Positions 24,837 through 34,280 of a stretch of DNA of 41,743 bases are shown piece by piece. The DNA is from Bacteroidales bacterium (GTDB lineage: Bacteria > Bacteroidota > Bacteroidia > Bacteroidales > G3-4614). Where the stretch lies: positions 1 to 41,743 of the forward strand of contig JAGBHI010000078.1 of the NCBI GenBank assembly GCA_017935575.1, in the 5' to 3' direction. The notes beneath the pieces are model-generated. The model ran no database searches. It was not told where the DNA came from and saw only the letters and a program-made list of their open reading frames with translations. A program made the translations under genes and the position numbers. How positions within the stretch are numbered: the first letter of the stretch is position 1; every line of letters begins with the position of its first letter.

Positions 24837-26360
24837 TTAGTGTTTAAAGTGTCTTACACCTGTAAATACCATTGCTACTCCATTGTTATTGCAGTACTCT
24901 ATTGTTTCGTTATCACGAACAGAGCCTCCGGGTTGAATAACGCTATCAATTCCCTCTGCGTGAGCTATCTCAACGCAATCAGCAAATGGGAAGAATGCGT
25001 CAGAAGCCATAACCGAACCATTCAAATCAAAACCAAACGATTTTGCTTTTTCTATTGCGTGGCGTAATGAGTCAACGCGAGATGTTTGACCTACACCGCT
25101 TGCATATAGTTGTTTGCCTTTTGCCAATACAATAGCATTTGATTTGCTATGTTTTACTATTTTGTTTGCAAACAATAAATCTTCAACCTCTTCAGTAGTT
25201 ACGGCTTTATCGGTTACCTGTTTCAACTCTTCGGGTGTCTCAATTTTAAGGTCTCGCTCTTGCATCAATACTCCATTTAACAACGAACGGTATTGAACTT
25301 TTGCATCGCTACCTCTTTTTTGTATAAGTATTATGCGGTTCTTCTTTTGTTTTAATATCTCCAATGCCTCAGCTGTATATGAAGGAGCAATTATTATCTC
25401 AAAGAATAGTTTGTTTACCTCTTCTGCAGTTGCAGCATCAACTTCGGCATTGGCAATCAATACTCCACCAAAGGCTGATACAGGATCACCTGCAAGTGCA
25501 CATTTCCATGCCTCCAATAATGTTGGACGTGATGCCAATCCGCAAGCGTTATTGTGTTTAAGGATAGCAAATGTAGTCTCATCAAACTCTGATATTAACG
25601 ATACAGCGGCATCAATATCTAATAGGTTATTGTATGAAATTTCTTTTCCGTGCAATTGTTCAAACATCTCGTCAAAATTGCCGAAGAATGCTCCTTTTTG
25701 GTGAGGATTTTCTCCATAACGCAATGCTTTTGCATTGTCGGCTGCTGCACGGAATGCTGAATTTTCTCCACCATCAAAGTAGTTGAAAATTGCTGAGTCG
25801 TATGAAGAAGATACTGCAAATGCCTCTTTGGCAAACCATCTGCGCTCTTCCAAAGAAGAAACAGCTCCATTACGATTTAGCATATCCATCAATGGTGCAT
25901 ATTGAGCTTTTGAAGCAACAATAACAACATCGTTATAGTTTTTAGCAGCACCTCTGATAAGTGAAATTCCACCTATATCAATTTTCTCAATAATATCTGC
26001 ATCGCTTGCACCTGAAGCAACAGTCTCCTCAAATGGGTATAAGTCAACAATAACAAGGTCAATTTCCTCAATTCCGTATTGTTGAGCTTGTTGCATATCT
26101 TGCTCAAGTGAGCGACGACACAAAATGCCTCCGAAAATTGCAGGGTGAAGAGTTTTTACTCTTCCTCCAAAGATAGAGGGATATGTTGTCAATTGCTCAA
26201 CCGGTGTACATTCAATACCCAATGACTCAATAAATTTTTGAGTTCCGCCTGTAGATATAAACTTAACACCTTCTGCGTCTAACTTCTTTATAATCTCGTC
26301 TAATCCGTCTTTATAGAATACGGATACTAATGCTGTTTTTATCTTTTTTGCTTCTGTCAT
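24837..26360 (-). CDS. purH: Bifunctional AICAR transformylase / IMP cyclohydrolase
   Basis: A 507-residue enzyme for the last two steps of purine synthesis. The N-terminal cyclohydrolase domain has the TALVSVFYK opening, FISTGGTQKFIES and GRVKTLHPAIFGGIL; the C-terminal transformylase has LRYGENPHQKGAFF and the folate-site KHNNACGLA, ending RHFKH as usual. The ATG at 26360 is chosen: the frame extends six codons further to a TTG but the family begins at MTEAKKIKTAL and this gives the normal length. It heads the mreBCD-mrdA-rodA operon, a linkage I recall from other Bacteroidetes. Confidence 0.97.
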   Translation of the reverse strand: MTEAKKIKTALVSVFYKDGLDEIIKKLDAEGVKFISTGGTQKFIESLGIECTPVEQLTTYPSIFGGRVKTLHPAIFGGILCRRSLEQDMQQAQQYGIEEIDLVIVDLYPFEETVASGASDADIIEKIDIGGISLIRGAAKNYNDVVIVASKAQYAPLMDMLNRNGAVSSLEERRWFAKEAFAVSSSYDSAIFNYFDGGENSAFRAAADNAKALRYGENPHQKGAFFGNFDEMFEQLHGKEISYNNLLDIDAAVSLISEFDETTFAILKHNNACGLASRPTLLEAWKCALAGDPVSAFGGVLIANAEVDAATAEEVNKLFFEIIIAPSYTAEALEILKQKKNRIILIQKRGSDAKVQYRSLLNGVLMQERDLKIETPEELKQVTDKAVTTEEVEDLLFANKIVKHSKSNAIVLAKGKQLYASGVGQTSRVDSLRHAIEKAKSFGFDLNGSVMASDAFFPFADCVEIAHAEGIDSVIQPGGSVRDNETIEYCNNNGVAMVFTGVRHFKH

Positions 26361-26382
26361 AATAGTATGGTATTTCAAAACA

Positions 26383-26399
26383 CAAATTTAGCAAATTTA
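26383..26399 (-). promoter_or_regulatory. Two consecutive -7 elements before purH
   Basis: The minus strand has TAAATTTG at 26399-26392 and again at 26390-26383, both exact TAnnTTTG matches nine bases apart. A TTTG at 26425-26422 is a possible -33 box for the first. Either would start transcription 10-25 bases before the purH ATG. Confidence 0.55.
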
Positions 26400-26469
26400 T
26401 CTCTACTATATTGTATATTTCCAAATAAAGTTATAAACATTATAACTCAATTATTATTTGGGCGTTAAC

Positions 26470-28281
26470 TTATGCTTTTTTTATAGTCATTTTGCACTCT
26501 TTGCAATTGAAGTGTAGCTGTAATCTGTTTTTCCCTGAAACTAAATATAAAGGCTCTTTCCAATCATTACCCTCTTTTGTTTTCAAGCATTTGCCAAATG
26601 TGCGGCGTATGCAATGAAGTGTTGTCATAAGAGTTGCATCTTCAACCTCTTTCAACTCGTACGCATGAGCTATTTTATCAACGCCACGTTCTTTGTAAAA
26701 TTCAATAGCTTTTGAATTTGATATATTTGTCTCAAAAGTGAGATTTTGAGTATGATATTGAGGTTTTGTGTCCTTATCTTTTATAGGTCGGTTATAAGTA
26801 GCAACTCTTTTTTGTATCAATTTCTCTACCGCATCTCTTCTCATCTCGGCAAGTAGCGATGACGGAATAAAGAGATCTTTAATATTTGAACAATCCACAC
26901 TCTCTGCAACAAAAGGTGTATTTCCTAATTTAGAGAGTTGTCTCTTTTGGTTCTCCTCTTGTTCGGTTTTTGCCTTTTCTAAAACAATTCTATCCTTCTC
27001 TGTTTTTACAATATTTCCTTTATCGTCAACAATTTGTAGGGTCAAAATATTCTCGCAGTACGATAGGGTTATATAAACAGCTATTTTACGCTCGGCTGTT
27101 GGCGAAGATAACAGTTTCTCAAACTTAATATCGTGGTTGCGGTATATAATGTCTCCTTTTTTTATATCAGGCATTTGTGATGGATAAAGTTTTGAGCCTT
27201 CTGCTCTGTTTAATCCAAAACCGGCAAATTTTCCATCAGATGAGGTAAAACATAATCCGTCGCCATTATTCAATTCGGCTATTTCGGCTATTTCTATATA
27301 ATTTGAATATACCGATTTTACTGTTCCAACTCTTTCTCCTCTTGATTTTGGAGTATCAATTGATGTTATTGAATTTATATCTTTATTACTGTAATATTGG
27401 GTAAATCCGCGATTGAAACTTTTGTATGGGTTGGGAGCAAAATTTAAATTTATTCTACCCGATGATGATGCTTTGTATTCTTCTCGTCGAGAAAATATTT
27501 CATCTAATATTGTCCTGTAATATGCGGTTATGTTTTTTACATATTCAATATCTTTGAGCCTGCCCTCTATTTTTAGAGATGTTACTCCTGCATCTAAAAG
27601 TTCTTCAATGCTATTGCTTCTGTTCATATCTCTTAGAGATAAAATATGTTTGTCTTTTACCACGATATTACCATTCGCATCTTCTAAGTTATATGGCATT
27701 CTGCAACTTTGAGCACATTCTCCTCGGTTTGCACTGCGTCCGTTAAGGGCACAACTTAGGTAACACCTGCCACTATAACTTACGCACAAAGCACCATGAA
27801 CAAAAACCTCTATTGGAATATCACTATTTTTGCATATATCACTTATCTCGTTAATATTAAGCTCTCTTGCAAGCACCACTTGTGAGAAACCCGATTCTTG
27901 CAAGAATTTAACCTGTTCAATAGTTGTATTATGGCATTGTGTACTTGCATGAAGTTGAATGGGGGGTATATTCATTTTAAGAATACCCATATCCTGAACA
28001 ATTAGTGCATCAACACCTATATCGTATAGCGATTTTATCAATGCTTCAACTTCGGGAATTTCCTCTTCGTAAATAATTGTATTAAGAGCAACATATATTT
28101 TTACTCCATATAAATGGGCAAACTCCACTAACGATGCAATATCTTCAATGCTATTGCCTGCTGCAGCTCTTGCACTATATTTAGGAGCGCCAATATACAC
28201 GGCATCAGCCCCGTGAAGTATTGCTTCTCGGGCTGTCGGCACATCTCGCGCAGGTGATAATAATTCAATACTCCGCGCCAT
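26470..28281 (-). CDS. U32 family peptidase-like protein, RlhA-type rRNA hydroxylation enzyme
   Basis: A 603-residue protein of the U32 family with a C-terminal extension. The N-terminal TIM-barrel-like domain opens MARSIELLSPARD and has ADAVYIGAPKYSARA and PIQLHASTQC. A Cys-rich block at residues 166-193 (Cys166, 173, 177, 189, 193, with GRCYLSCALNGRSANRGEC) fits the Fe-S ligands known in RlhA and TrhP, which hydroxylate 23S rRNA C2501 and tRNA U34 using prephenate. The long form with a middle domain matches RlhA (YdcP) better than TrhP. A protease role is less likely. It begins seven bases after metA. Confidence 0.82.
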   Translation of the reverse strand: MARSIELLSPARDVPTAREAILHGADAVYIGAPKYSARAAAGNSIEDIASLVEFAHLYGVKIYVALNTIIYEEEIPEVEALIKSLYDIGVDALIVQDMGILKMNIPPIQLHASTQCHNTTIEQVKFLQESGFSQVVLARELNINEISDICKNSDIPIEVFVHGALCVSYSGRCYLSCALNGRSANRGECAQSCRMPYNLEDANGNIVVKDKHILSLRDMNRSNSIEELLDAGVTSLKIEGRLKDIEYVKNITAYYRTILDEIFSRREEYKASSSGRINLNFAPNPYKSFNRGFTQYYSNKDINSITSIDTPKSRGERVGTVKSVYSNYIEIAEIAELNNGDGLCFTSSDGKFAGFGLNRAEGSKLYPSQMPDIKKGDIIYRNHDIKFEKLLSSPTAERKIAVYITLSYCENILTLQIVDDKGNIVKTEKDRIVLEKAKTEQEENQKRQLSKLGNTPFVAESVDCSNIKDLFIPSSLLAEMRRDAVEKLIQKRVATYNRPIKDKDTKPQYHTQNLTFETNISNSKAIEFYKERGVDKIAHAYELKEVEDATLMTTLHCIRRTFGKCLKTKEGNDWKEPLYLVSGKNRLQLHFNCKECKMTIKKA

Positions 28282-28288
28282 AACAATT

Positions 28289-29206
28289 CTATTTAATTGA
28301 TTTTATATCGTATGGAGTTTCCTGATATACAAAATAGTTTAGCCAATTAGAGAAAAGTAAGTTCGCATGTGCACGCCATTTTACTTGAGGCTCTTTTGTC
28401 GTATCGTCGTTAGGAAAATAGTTTAGGGGAATTTGTATCTCCAAACCTTTGTTTTTATCTCTGAAATATTCATCTTTGAGAGTATTGGGTGAATATTCTG
28501 AGTGTCCTGTAATAAATATTTCACGTCCTCCACGAGCCATTAACATATGTAATCCTGCCTCTTTGCTCTCTGATAATATCTCTATCTCAGGAACTTTCTC
28601 CACATCTTCGCGCCTGATTTCAGAGTGGCGGCTGTGAGGAGCATAAAATTCATCGTCAAAACCTCTAAATATGGGGTTTTGCTTATTATATATTGAGTGA
28701 AGGAATACTCCAAATCTCTTTTGTGATAAAGAGTATTTAGGAATGTCATAGAAGTAGTTGAGTGCTGCTTGTGCTGCCCAACAGATATACATGGTTGATG
28801 TAACGTGGGTTCTTGCCCATTTGAATATTGTTGTCAATTCCTCCCAATATGAAACATCGCAAAAATTGAGTTGTTCAACAGGAGCTCCGGTTACAATCAT
28901 TCCATCGTAGGTATCCTCTTTTATCAAAGAGAACTCCTTGTAAAATGCCTCCATATGCTCTATGGGGGTATTTTTTGAGATATGCCCGGCAATTTTCATA
29001 AAGTCAATCTCTATCTGTAGGGGAGAGTTTGACAATAGGCGGATAAGGTCCGTTTCTGTTGTTATTTTTAACGGCATTAAGTTAAGGATTACAAGTTTCA
29101 GCGGGCGTATATCTTGAGATGACGCACGTTGAGAATCCATAACAAATATGTTCTCTTTTTTTAAGAGGTCAACAGCCGGGAGGTTTGCCGGAATTGTTAA
29201 GGGCAT
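28289..29206 (-). CDS. metA: Homoserine O-acyltransferase MetA, predicted to use acetyl-CoA
   Basis: A 305-residue enzyme activating homoserine for methionine synthesis. Catalytic residues fall at the family positions: Cys142 (MYICWAAQ), His235 and Glu237 (GHSEYSP). Residue 111, which sets acyl-donor choice in this family, is Glu in TGAPVEQL (Gly in the E. coli succinyltransferase, Glu in Bacillus cereus acetyltransferase), so O-acetylhomoserine is the predicted product despite the usual succinyltransferase annotation. It lies 25 bases after the barrel gene and seven before the U32 gene. No riboswitch is evident upstream. Confidence 0.93.
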   Translation of the reverse strand: MPLTIPANLPAVDLLKKENIFVMDSQRASSQDIRPLKLVILNLMPLKITTETDLIRLLSNSPLQIEIDFMKIAGHISKNTPIEHMEAFYKEFSLIKEDTYDGMIVTGAPVEQLNFCDVSYWEELTTIFKWARTHVTSTMYICWAAQAALNYFYDIPKYSLSQKRFGVFLHSIYNKQNPIFRGFDDEFYAPHSRHSEIRREDVEKVPEIEILSESKEAGLHMLMARGGREIFITGHSEYSPNTLKDEYFRDKNKGLEIQIPLNYFPNDDTTKEPQVKWRAHANLLFSNWLNYFVYQETPYDIKSIK

Positions 29207-29231
29207 ATCCTATCTATTATTTGTATTCTAA

Positions 29232-30005
29232 TTAAAATACGTATCCAAAGCCTATGTTAAAATAGACATTGAACATATTAAAACTCATTGCGGTAAAGTC
29301 TTTCTTAAACAGAGGAACGCAACCCCATGTTAAGTCGCCTGAAATCAATAGGTGTTTATATGGTATAAAATCCACACCTACTTGAACACCGGCATCTACT
29401 TTGCGCATATCATCAGTGAAATCGTATGTGGCATCAACTCCATCTACGCGATCTCCAATTGGAGAGCCATCTCTCATATATCCGTTTGTTGCAGTACCTG
29501 AGAACTCGCCATTAACCATAAATGAGACATATCCTCCAAATTTTACGTCCCAGCGAGGAGATATATCATATACTGCTAAAACAGGGATTGTTATGTAGCT
29601 GTTATGAACTTTTGTGGTTACATCGCCTGTAAATACTCCTTTTATTGTAGAACCGTCCATACTTACAACCAATTGGTAGTTTTTTACGTTGGCATCGGTT
29701 TCCATTCCCTTTATATCAAACTTTACACCAGATTGCAACCCCCATTTTTTAGTTATGTTATATTGTGCAGTTCCTGCAATAGAAAATGAAAATGTTGGTT
29801 TAAATGAATTTATAGCTCTAATCTCGGCTGGTAGTCCCATCGGTGCTGTTCCTCCAAGATTAAATCCCGCTTTTGCAGCAAATACAAATCTATCTTCAGT
29901 TTTATTTTCTCTTAGACCTTCTCTGACTCTTACTTTTGCGGCAAAACTATCTTGTATTGCTAAACTTGATACTATTATTGCAAATATTATATATATCTTT
30001 TTCAT
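29232..30005 (-). CDS. Outer-membrane beta-barrel protein (PorT / OMP_b-brl type)
   Basis: A 257-residue exported protein with a signal peptide ending in SFAA (about residue 23) and, from residue 42, alternating strands of a small barrel: FAAKAGFNLGG, SFSIAGTAQYNITKKWGLQSG, YITIPVLAVYDISPRWDVKFGGY, VDAGVQVGVDF, and a C-terminal strand ending in Phe, as needed for BAM insertion. The function is unknown. It follows the PCMD lipoprotein gene by 24 bases and precedes metA by 25, so all may share a transcript. Confidence 0.82.
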   Translation of the reverse strand: MKKIYIIFAIIVSSLAIQDSFAAKVRVREGLRENKTEDRFVFAAKAGFNLGGTAPMGLPAEIRAINSFKPTFSFSIAGTAQYNITKKWGLQSGVKFDIKGMETDANVKNYQLVVSMDGSTIKGVFTGDVTTKVHNSYITIPVLAVYDISPRWDVKFGGYVSFMVNGEFSGTATNGYMRDGSPIGDRVDGVDATYDFTDDMRKVDAGVQVGVDFIPYKHLLISGDLTWGCVPLFKKDFTAMSFNMFNVYFNIGFGYVF

Positions 30006-30029
30006 ATCTCTTTATCTTATTTATAGCAA

Positions 30030-31232
30030 TTATTCACATTCCAATATTACATCATCAATCCAAAGTTTACTTCCTACAGCTCCTTGGAATTCAGCGCCAT
30101 AGTAACTCGATGAGAATACAATAGTAATGCTGTATTCAAAATTTTTCAATCTGTTTTCATCAATAGGAGAAGAGAATGTAAAAGGAAGTTCTATTTCTAC
30201 ATATTCATTAGGATAGCCTTCTTTGTTTGTTGGTGTGCCGTACTTCGTGTTATCTGTAAGTATAGCCCTTCCAACTTCTGCCGGGCTTGACAATATTGTA
30301 GAGCCATCTAAATAATTCTTGCCATTATATAACTCTTTAGCTTTTACATTGTCAAACATAACAGCATATATGGCAGCATAATCTTTGCTTCCAGTATTTT
30401 GATTGTTACCACTATTGTCGTTGTTTGTTGTTCTGGTGCCTATAATATCTCCGCTTTCGTTGTAGATACTAATAATACCTCCACTTTTATATTTAAACCA
30501 CACTTTTAATGATTTTGGCTTTTTGTTGAATGGAATACCAAAACGAGTTGCCTTCATTTGCTGCTTCATTATATTGATTCCTTTTCCGGAAAATTCTCCG
30601 ATAAATAAGTTTCCTGCAGCCAAAGGAGAGCCTTGACCTATAGCTCCAACATAGCGAGTCTCTAATACTGCAGCATAAGCACCATTATGAGCGTCGTCTT
30701 GAGATAATGTCTTATATGTAGGATAGTCTGAGGGGTTGGTCCCTTTCCCTGTAATACGGTATCCTAAATTTCCTGAAGCCCAAATATAGAAGTCTGATGT
30801 ATTTCCGTTGTTCATTAATCTTTCATAGCAATCCTCATAAACGCCACTTGTGTTCCTATTTTCTTCCCAATTTTCAAAGTAGTATTCGGTAGGGAAAGCC
30901 ATATCCATAATTCTTACTTCGTGAACTTTTCTCCAATTGCCGTCTTCCGAAATAACCTCTATTTCATGTGCCGAAGAGTAATCGTAGTTATCATCTCCTC
31001 TTATAATTTTTGACCCTTCTGATAATACATATGTGGGTTTTATATTTGTGAGATCTCCGTATGAATTAGGAGTTATAAATACAGTTATACGGTCATTCTC
31101 TATCTTTTTACCAATAATTACATCTTTGTCTAACTCTATATCCAAAATATCTGCATCAGTGTTTGGTAGTTCATCTTTTATACAACTGCTTAATACCATT
31201 AGAGGTAACGCAAGCAATAGGGTTATTCGCAA
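30030..31232 (-). CDS. PCMD-domain surface lipoprotein
   Basis: A 400-residue lipoprotein with lipobox VLSSC (Cys17). After a short acidic linker comes an Ig-like part (about 35-105, ILDIELDKDVIIGKK and the WRKVHEVRI end) and then the PCMD (putative carbohydrate metabolism domain) region, marked by YYFENWEE, then Y..WASGN.GY, and the closing SIVFSSSYYGAEFQGAVGSK-like stretch with LWIDDVILE. PCMD proteins are frequent beside polysaccharide-use genes in Bacteroidales; the exact job is unknown. The first gene from the promoter at 31323. Confidence 0.78.
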   Translation of the reverse strand: MRITLLLALPLMVLSSCIKDELPNTDADILDIELDKDVIIGKKIENDRITVFITPNSYGDLTNIKPTYVLSEGSKIIRGDDNYDYSSAHEIEVISEDGNWRKVHEVRIMDMAFPTEYYFENWEENRNTSGVYEDCYERLMNNGNTSDFYIWASGNLGYRITGKGTNPSDYPTYKTLSQDDAHNGAYAAVLETRYVGAIGQGSPLAAGNLFIGEFSGKGINIMKQQMKATRFGIPFNKKPKSLKVWFKYKSGGIISIYNESGDIIGTRTTNNDNSGNNQNTGSKDYAAIYAVMFDNVKAKELYNGKNYLDGSTILSSPAEVGRAILTDNTKYGTPTNKEGYPNEYVEIELPFTFSSPIDENRLKNFEYSITIVFSSSYYGAEFQGAVGSKLWIDDVILECE

Positions 31233-31322
31233 AATTTATTTCTTCATATATCTATAATTTAATTGAGAGCCTTATAATTTGTATTGTTTTTGGTTATGTT
31301 AGAAACTCTCTATTTCAGCCCG

Positions 31323-31330
31323 CAAAGATA
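31323..31330 (-). promoter_or_regulatory. -7 promoter element for the PCMD lipoprotein-barrel genes
   Basis: The minus strand reads TATCTTTG (exact TAnnTTTG), giving a start near 31316 and a leader of about 84 bases. The 31233-31452 gap otherwise contains only the small repeats just upstream. Confidence 0.55.
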
Positions 31331-31358
31331 ATAAATTTTACCGAATTAGCACACTATT

Positions 31359-31396
31359 CTCTATTAAAATAGAGTATGTTTTGAGTATGTTTTGAG
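31359..31396. repeat. Small hairpin and an 11-base tandem duplication upstream of the PCMD promoter
   Basis: CTCTATT (31359-31365) pairs with AATAGAG (31368-31374) across two bases. Overlapping it, GAGTATGTTTT occurs twice in tandem (31372-31382, 31383-31393). They lie 30-65 bases upstream of the -7 element, where a regulator could bind; no function is claimed. Confidence 0.5.
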
Positions 31397-31453
31397 CTAT
31401 AATATAGATAATTAATGCTTTAATATAGTAATTAGTCTTTATTAGCATAGAAT

Positions 31454-31482
31454 AAAAAAAAGAGAGTGCGGTTACACTCTCT
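31454..31482 (-). terminator. Intrinsic terminator of prs
   Basis: On the minus strand AGAGAGTG (31482-31475) pairs with CACTCTCT (31468-31461) around a six-base loop, followed by seven T. It lies 28 bases after the prs stop. Confidence 0.88.
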
Positions 31483-31509
31483 TTAGGTATTTATCTTTAT
31501 TTAATGTTA

Positions 31510-32448
31510 TTACATTATATATTGCGAACTTATTGATTCGTTATTGTGAGCTCTGCGTATTGTCTCGGCAAACATCTCAGCGATACTTATTATGTGAGCT
31601 TTTGGACAATCTTTTGTGAACGGAATACTATCTGAGAATATCATCTCTGTCATTTTTGAGTTCATTACTCGTTCGCTTGCGGGATCAGACATTACAGCGT
31701 GGCTTGCAATTGCACGAACCGATTTTGCTCCTTGTTCCATCATAAGGTCGGCAGCTTTTGTAATTGTTCCTGCTGTATCAACCATATCGTCAACAAGTAT
31801 TACGTTCTTTCCTTCAACATCTCCAATCACCATCATGCTCTCAACAACATTTGCTTTTGCTCTCTGTTTGTGACATAGAACCAAAGGTACACCAAAATAT
31901 TTTGCATAGGTGCTGGCACGTTTTGAACCACCCACATCAGGAGATGCAATTACCATATCTTCAAGTTTCAATGATGCAATGTAATCAACAAACACCGATG
32001 ATGCGTATAGATGATCAACAGGAACATTAAAGAAACCTTGTATTTGATCAGCGTGTAAGTCCATAGTTATTAAACGGTCAATACCCGCAACGCTTAGCAA
32101 ATCTGCTATTAATTTTGATGCTATAGAAACACGAGAACGGTCCTTGCGGTCTTGACGAGCCCAGCCAAAATAGGGAACAACAGCTATAACTGATGCTGCA
32201 GATGCACGTTTAGCCGCATCAATCATTAACAATAGTTCCATTAAGTTATCTGAACTTGGGAATGTTGATTGTACTAAATATACTTCACAACCACGAATTG
32301 ATTCTTCAAACGATACCGCAAATTCTCCATCTGCAAAATGTTGAATAATCATGTTTCCGAGGGGACAACCTAAATTCTCACAAATTTTTTCTGCCAAATA
32401 GCGTGTGTTTGTTCCTGCAAATACCTTTACCGGTCTTTCGTTGCTCAT
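31510..32448 (-). CDS. prs: Ribose-phosphate pyrophosphokinase
   Basis: A 312-residue class I PRPP synthetase making phosphoribosyl pyrophosphate from ribose 5-phosphate and ATP, feeding purine (including PurH), pyrimidine, NAD, His and Trp synthesis. Seen are the FADGEFAV flag region, YFGWARQDRKDR, the metal site DLHADQIQGFF and the PRPP loop VILVDDMVDTAGTI. The length is standard. It has its own promoter and terminator, so it is a single-gene transcript. Confidence 0.97.
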   Translation of the reverse strand: MSNERPVKVFAGTNTRYLAEKICENLGCPLGNMIIQHFADGEFAVSFEESIRGCEVYLVQSTFPSSDNLMELLLMIDAAKRASAASVIAVVPYFGWARQDRKDRSRVSIASKLIADLLSVAGIDRLITMDLHADQIQGFFNVPVDHLYASSVFVDYIASLKLEDMVIASPDVGGSKRASTYAKYFGVPLVLCHKQRAKANVVESMMVIGDVEGKNVILVDDMVDTAGTITKAADLMMEQGAKSVRAIASHAVMSDPASERVMNSKMTEMIFSDSIPFTKDCPKAHIISIAEMFAETIRRAHNNESISSQYIM

Positions 32449-32494
32449 TGCTTGTAAGTTTTATTTAAGAATTTGTTTTTTTTACTTTGATTTA

Positions 32495-32502
32495 CAAAAG
32501 TA
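32495..32502 (-). promoter_or_regulatory. -7 promoter element for prs
   Basis: The minus strand reads TACTTTTG, an exact TAnnTTTG, with predicted start near 32488 and a leader of about 40 bases. Confidence 0.5.
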
Positions 32503-32590
32503 GTAATTTATTCTTAAGAATTTGTTTTTAAATGTTTGATTTTTATAAAAATTTTTTTCTCTCTTATAAAATAGAGTTAAATATATTGTC

Positions 32591-34270
32591 TTATCTTTTC
32601 TTTGAACATTTCCATATAGCTGTTTCGTAACCTGATAATAGAGTCTTAAAAGGTTTGTTTTGAGATAGTTCTCTCTCTCCTTTATTACCCGATAACAGCT
32701 CTTTACAATTAAACTCTCCCTCCTCAATTTTAAAATATTCAAACAGATGAGATGGAATATTTATATCAAGTTCGGCGTTTTGTGAGCGGAAATTTACAGC
32801 TACAATATATAAATCCTTCTTAAAATAGCGGGCAAATAGATATACTCTTCCTGTAGATATGGCATCGTTATTGCCATTTACATACATTAAATCAAAAAAC
32901 AATCCATTGCTGATGCCTTTCTCTTTTGCAGCTACGTTAAGTAGTTTTTTATATTTATTTCTTATCTCTTTTTGTTCCTTAGATAATCTTTTTAACCCTT
33001 TTGTTATCCATTGTCTTACGGTAGGTACACTCCAATAGTCAAAAATTGTGGTTCTTCCATCTTGTCCGGAAAAACCTTCTGCATCTGTAGCGGCTTCGCC
33101 TAACTCTTGCCCAAAATATAGCATTATTGGGTTGCTGTCAATTAATGCTGAGAGGGCAAATAATGGAAATGCCCTATGAGGATTTCCTGCAAAAAAGTGA
33201 GATGCAGAACGTTGCTCGTCGTGATTTTCGGTGAAGTGTAACATATTCTCTTTAACCTCACCTATAGACTGCCACCACTTTGTAATTGCACCGGTATGGC
33301 GTCCCCTCATTACAATGTCTTTTAAGGTGTCGTATAATCCAACCTTATCATAAAGGTATGTAAATTCTCCACGTTTTACATAGTTGTAATATTGGTTAGG
33401 ATTGTAAACTTCTGCTATAAATATCATATCAGGATAGCTCTCTTTTACTTGAGCTATACACCACTCCCAAAATTCAACAGGAACCATCTCTGCCATGTCG
33501 CAACGGAATGCATCTACTCCTTTCGCAGCCCAAAATAGCAGAATGTCTCGCATCTTTATCCATGTGTTTGGTATCGGATTGAAATGACACCAACCTGTTG
33601 CATGGTCAACTCCATAATTTAGTTTTACTGTCTCGTACCAATCGTTTATTGATGGAGATGAAGTAAAACAGTCATTGCCTGTTACTTTTGCGGGGGATTC
33701 ATTATATCTCTCATCTCCCTCTCCTATATTAAAATAGGGAGAGAATGTTTGTCCGGGAAGATAGTAGAAATTGTTAAGAGGGGAGAAAGCCCAATTAGGA
33801 TTGTCTCCTTCACCTAAACCTATAACTCCTGCCGGAGCTGCATCTGATGAGTATTGTCTTGCTACATGGTTCGGTACGAAATCCATTATAACCTTCATTC
33901 CGGCTTCATGAGTTCGTTCAATCAGAGCTTCAAATTCTGACATTCGAGAAGGAACATCATCTGCCAAATCGGGGTCAATATCGTAGTAATCTTTTATTGC
34001 GTATGGAGAACCTGCCAATCCTTTTACAACATATTTATTATCAGGCTTAATTCCATATTCTGAATAATCGGTAGCTGTGGCATGCTCAATAATGCCGGTG
34101 TACCATATATGAGTAGTTCCTAACGATTTTATCTCTTTTAATCTTTCTGGTGTGAAATCCGAAAATTTTCCAACACCGTTTTGTTCTTTTGTTCCCCAAG
34201 GGATACAAGTTGAATTAGTATTACCAAATAGGCGTGGTAATACCTGGTATATTATAATTTTTTCCATCAA
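32591..34270 (-). CDS. Cytoplasmic GH13 alpha-amylase family enzyme
   Basis: A 559-residue glycoside hydrolase family 13 enzyme with no signal peptide, so it should act on internal alpha-glucans such as glycogen or imported maltooligosaccharides. The four conserved regions are visible: DFVPNH (130-135), GVDAFRCDMAE with nucleophile Asp258, FIAEVYN with acid/base Glu287, and FTENHDEQR with Asp351. A C-terminal beta domain follows from about 470. The start could be either of two adjacent Met codons. It lies ten bases after the Dabb gene and is probably co-transcribed with it. Exact specificity (amylase, glucosidase or trehalose-related) is not resolved. Confidence 0.9.
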   Translation of the reverse strand: MMEKIIIYQVLPRLFGNTNSTCIPWGTKEQNGVGKFSDFTPERLKEIKSLGTTHIWYTGIIEHATATDYSEYGIKPDNKYVVKGLAGSPYAIKDYYDIDPDLADDVPSRMSEFEALIERTHEAGMKVIMDFVPNHVARQYSSDAAPAGVIGLGEGDNPNWAFSPLNNFYYLPGQTFSPYFNIGEGDERYNESPAKVTGNDCFTSSPSINDWYETVKLNYGVDHATGWCHFNPIPNTWIKMRDILLFWAAKGVDAFRCDMAEMVPVEFWEWCIAQVKESYPDMIFIAEVYNPNQYYNYVKRGEFTYLYDKVGLYDTLKDIVMRGRHTGAITKWWQSIGEVKENMLHFTENHDEQRSASHFFAGNPHRAFPLFALSALIDSNPIMLYFGQELGEAATDAEGFSGQDGRTTIFDYWSVPTVRQWITKGLKRLSKEQKEIRNKYKKLLNVAAKEKGISNGLFFDLMYVNGNNDAISTGRVYLFARYFKKDLYIVAVNFRSQNAELDINIPSHLFEYFKIEEGEFNCKELLSGNKGERELSQNKPFKTLLSGYETAIWKCSKKR

Positions 34271-34280
34271 TAGTTATTAA

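Noticed and set aside
26361-26378. TTG start six codons upstream for PurH
   Set aside because: The first ATG gives the family-standard 507 residues and N terminus.
29207-29231. SAM riboswitch before metA
   Set aside because: Only 25 bases separate metA from the preceding gene, too few for a riboswitch, and no such fold is seen.
32482-32742. Small minus-strand frame overlapping the amylase 3' end
   Set aside because: It is an alternative frame of the amylase gene and the prs promoter region, with Lys/Asn-rich low-complexity translation.
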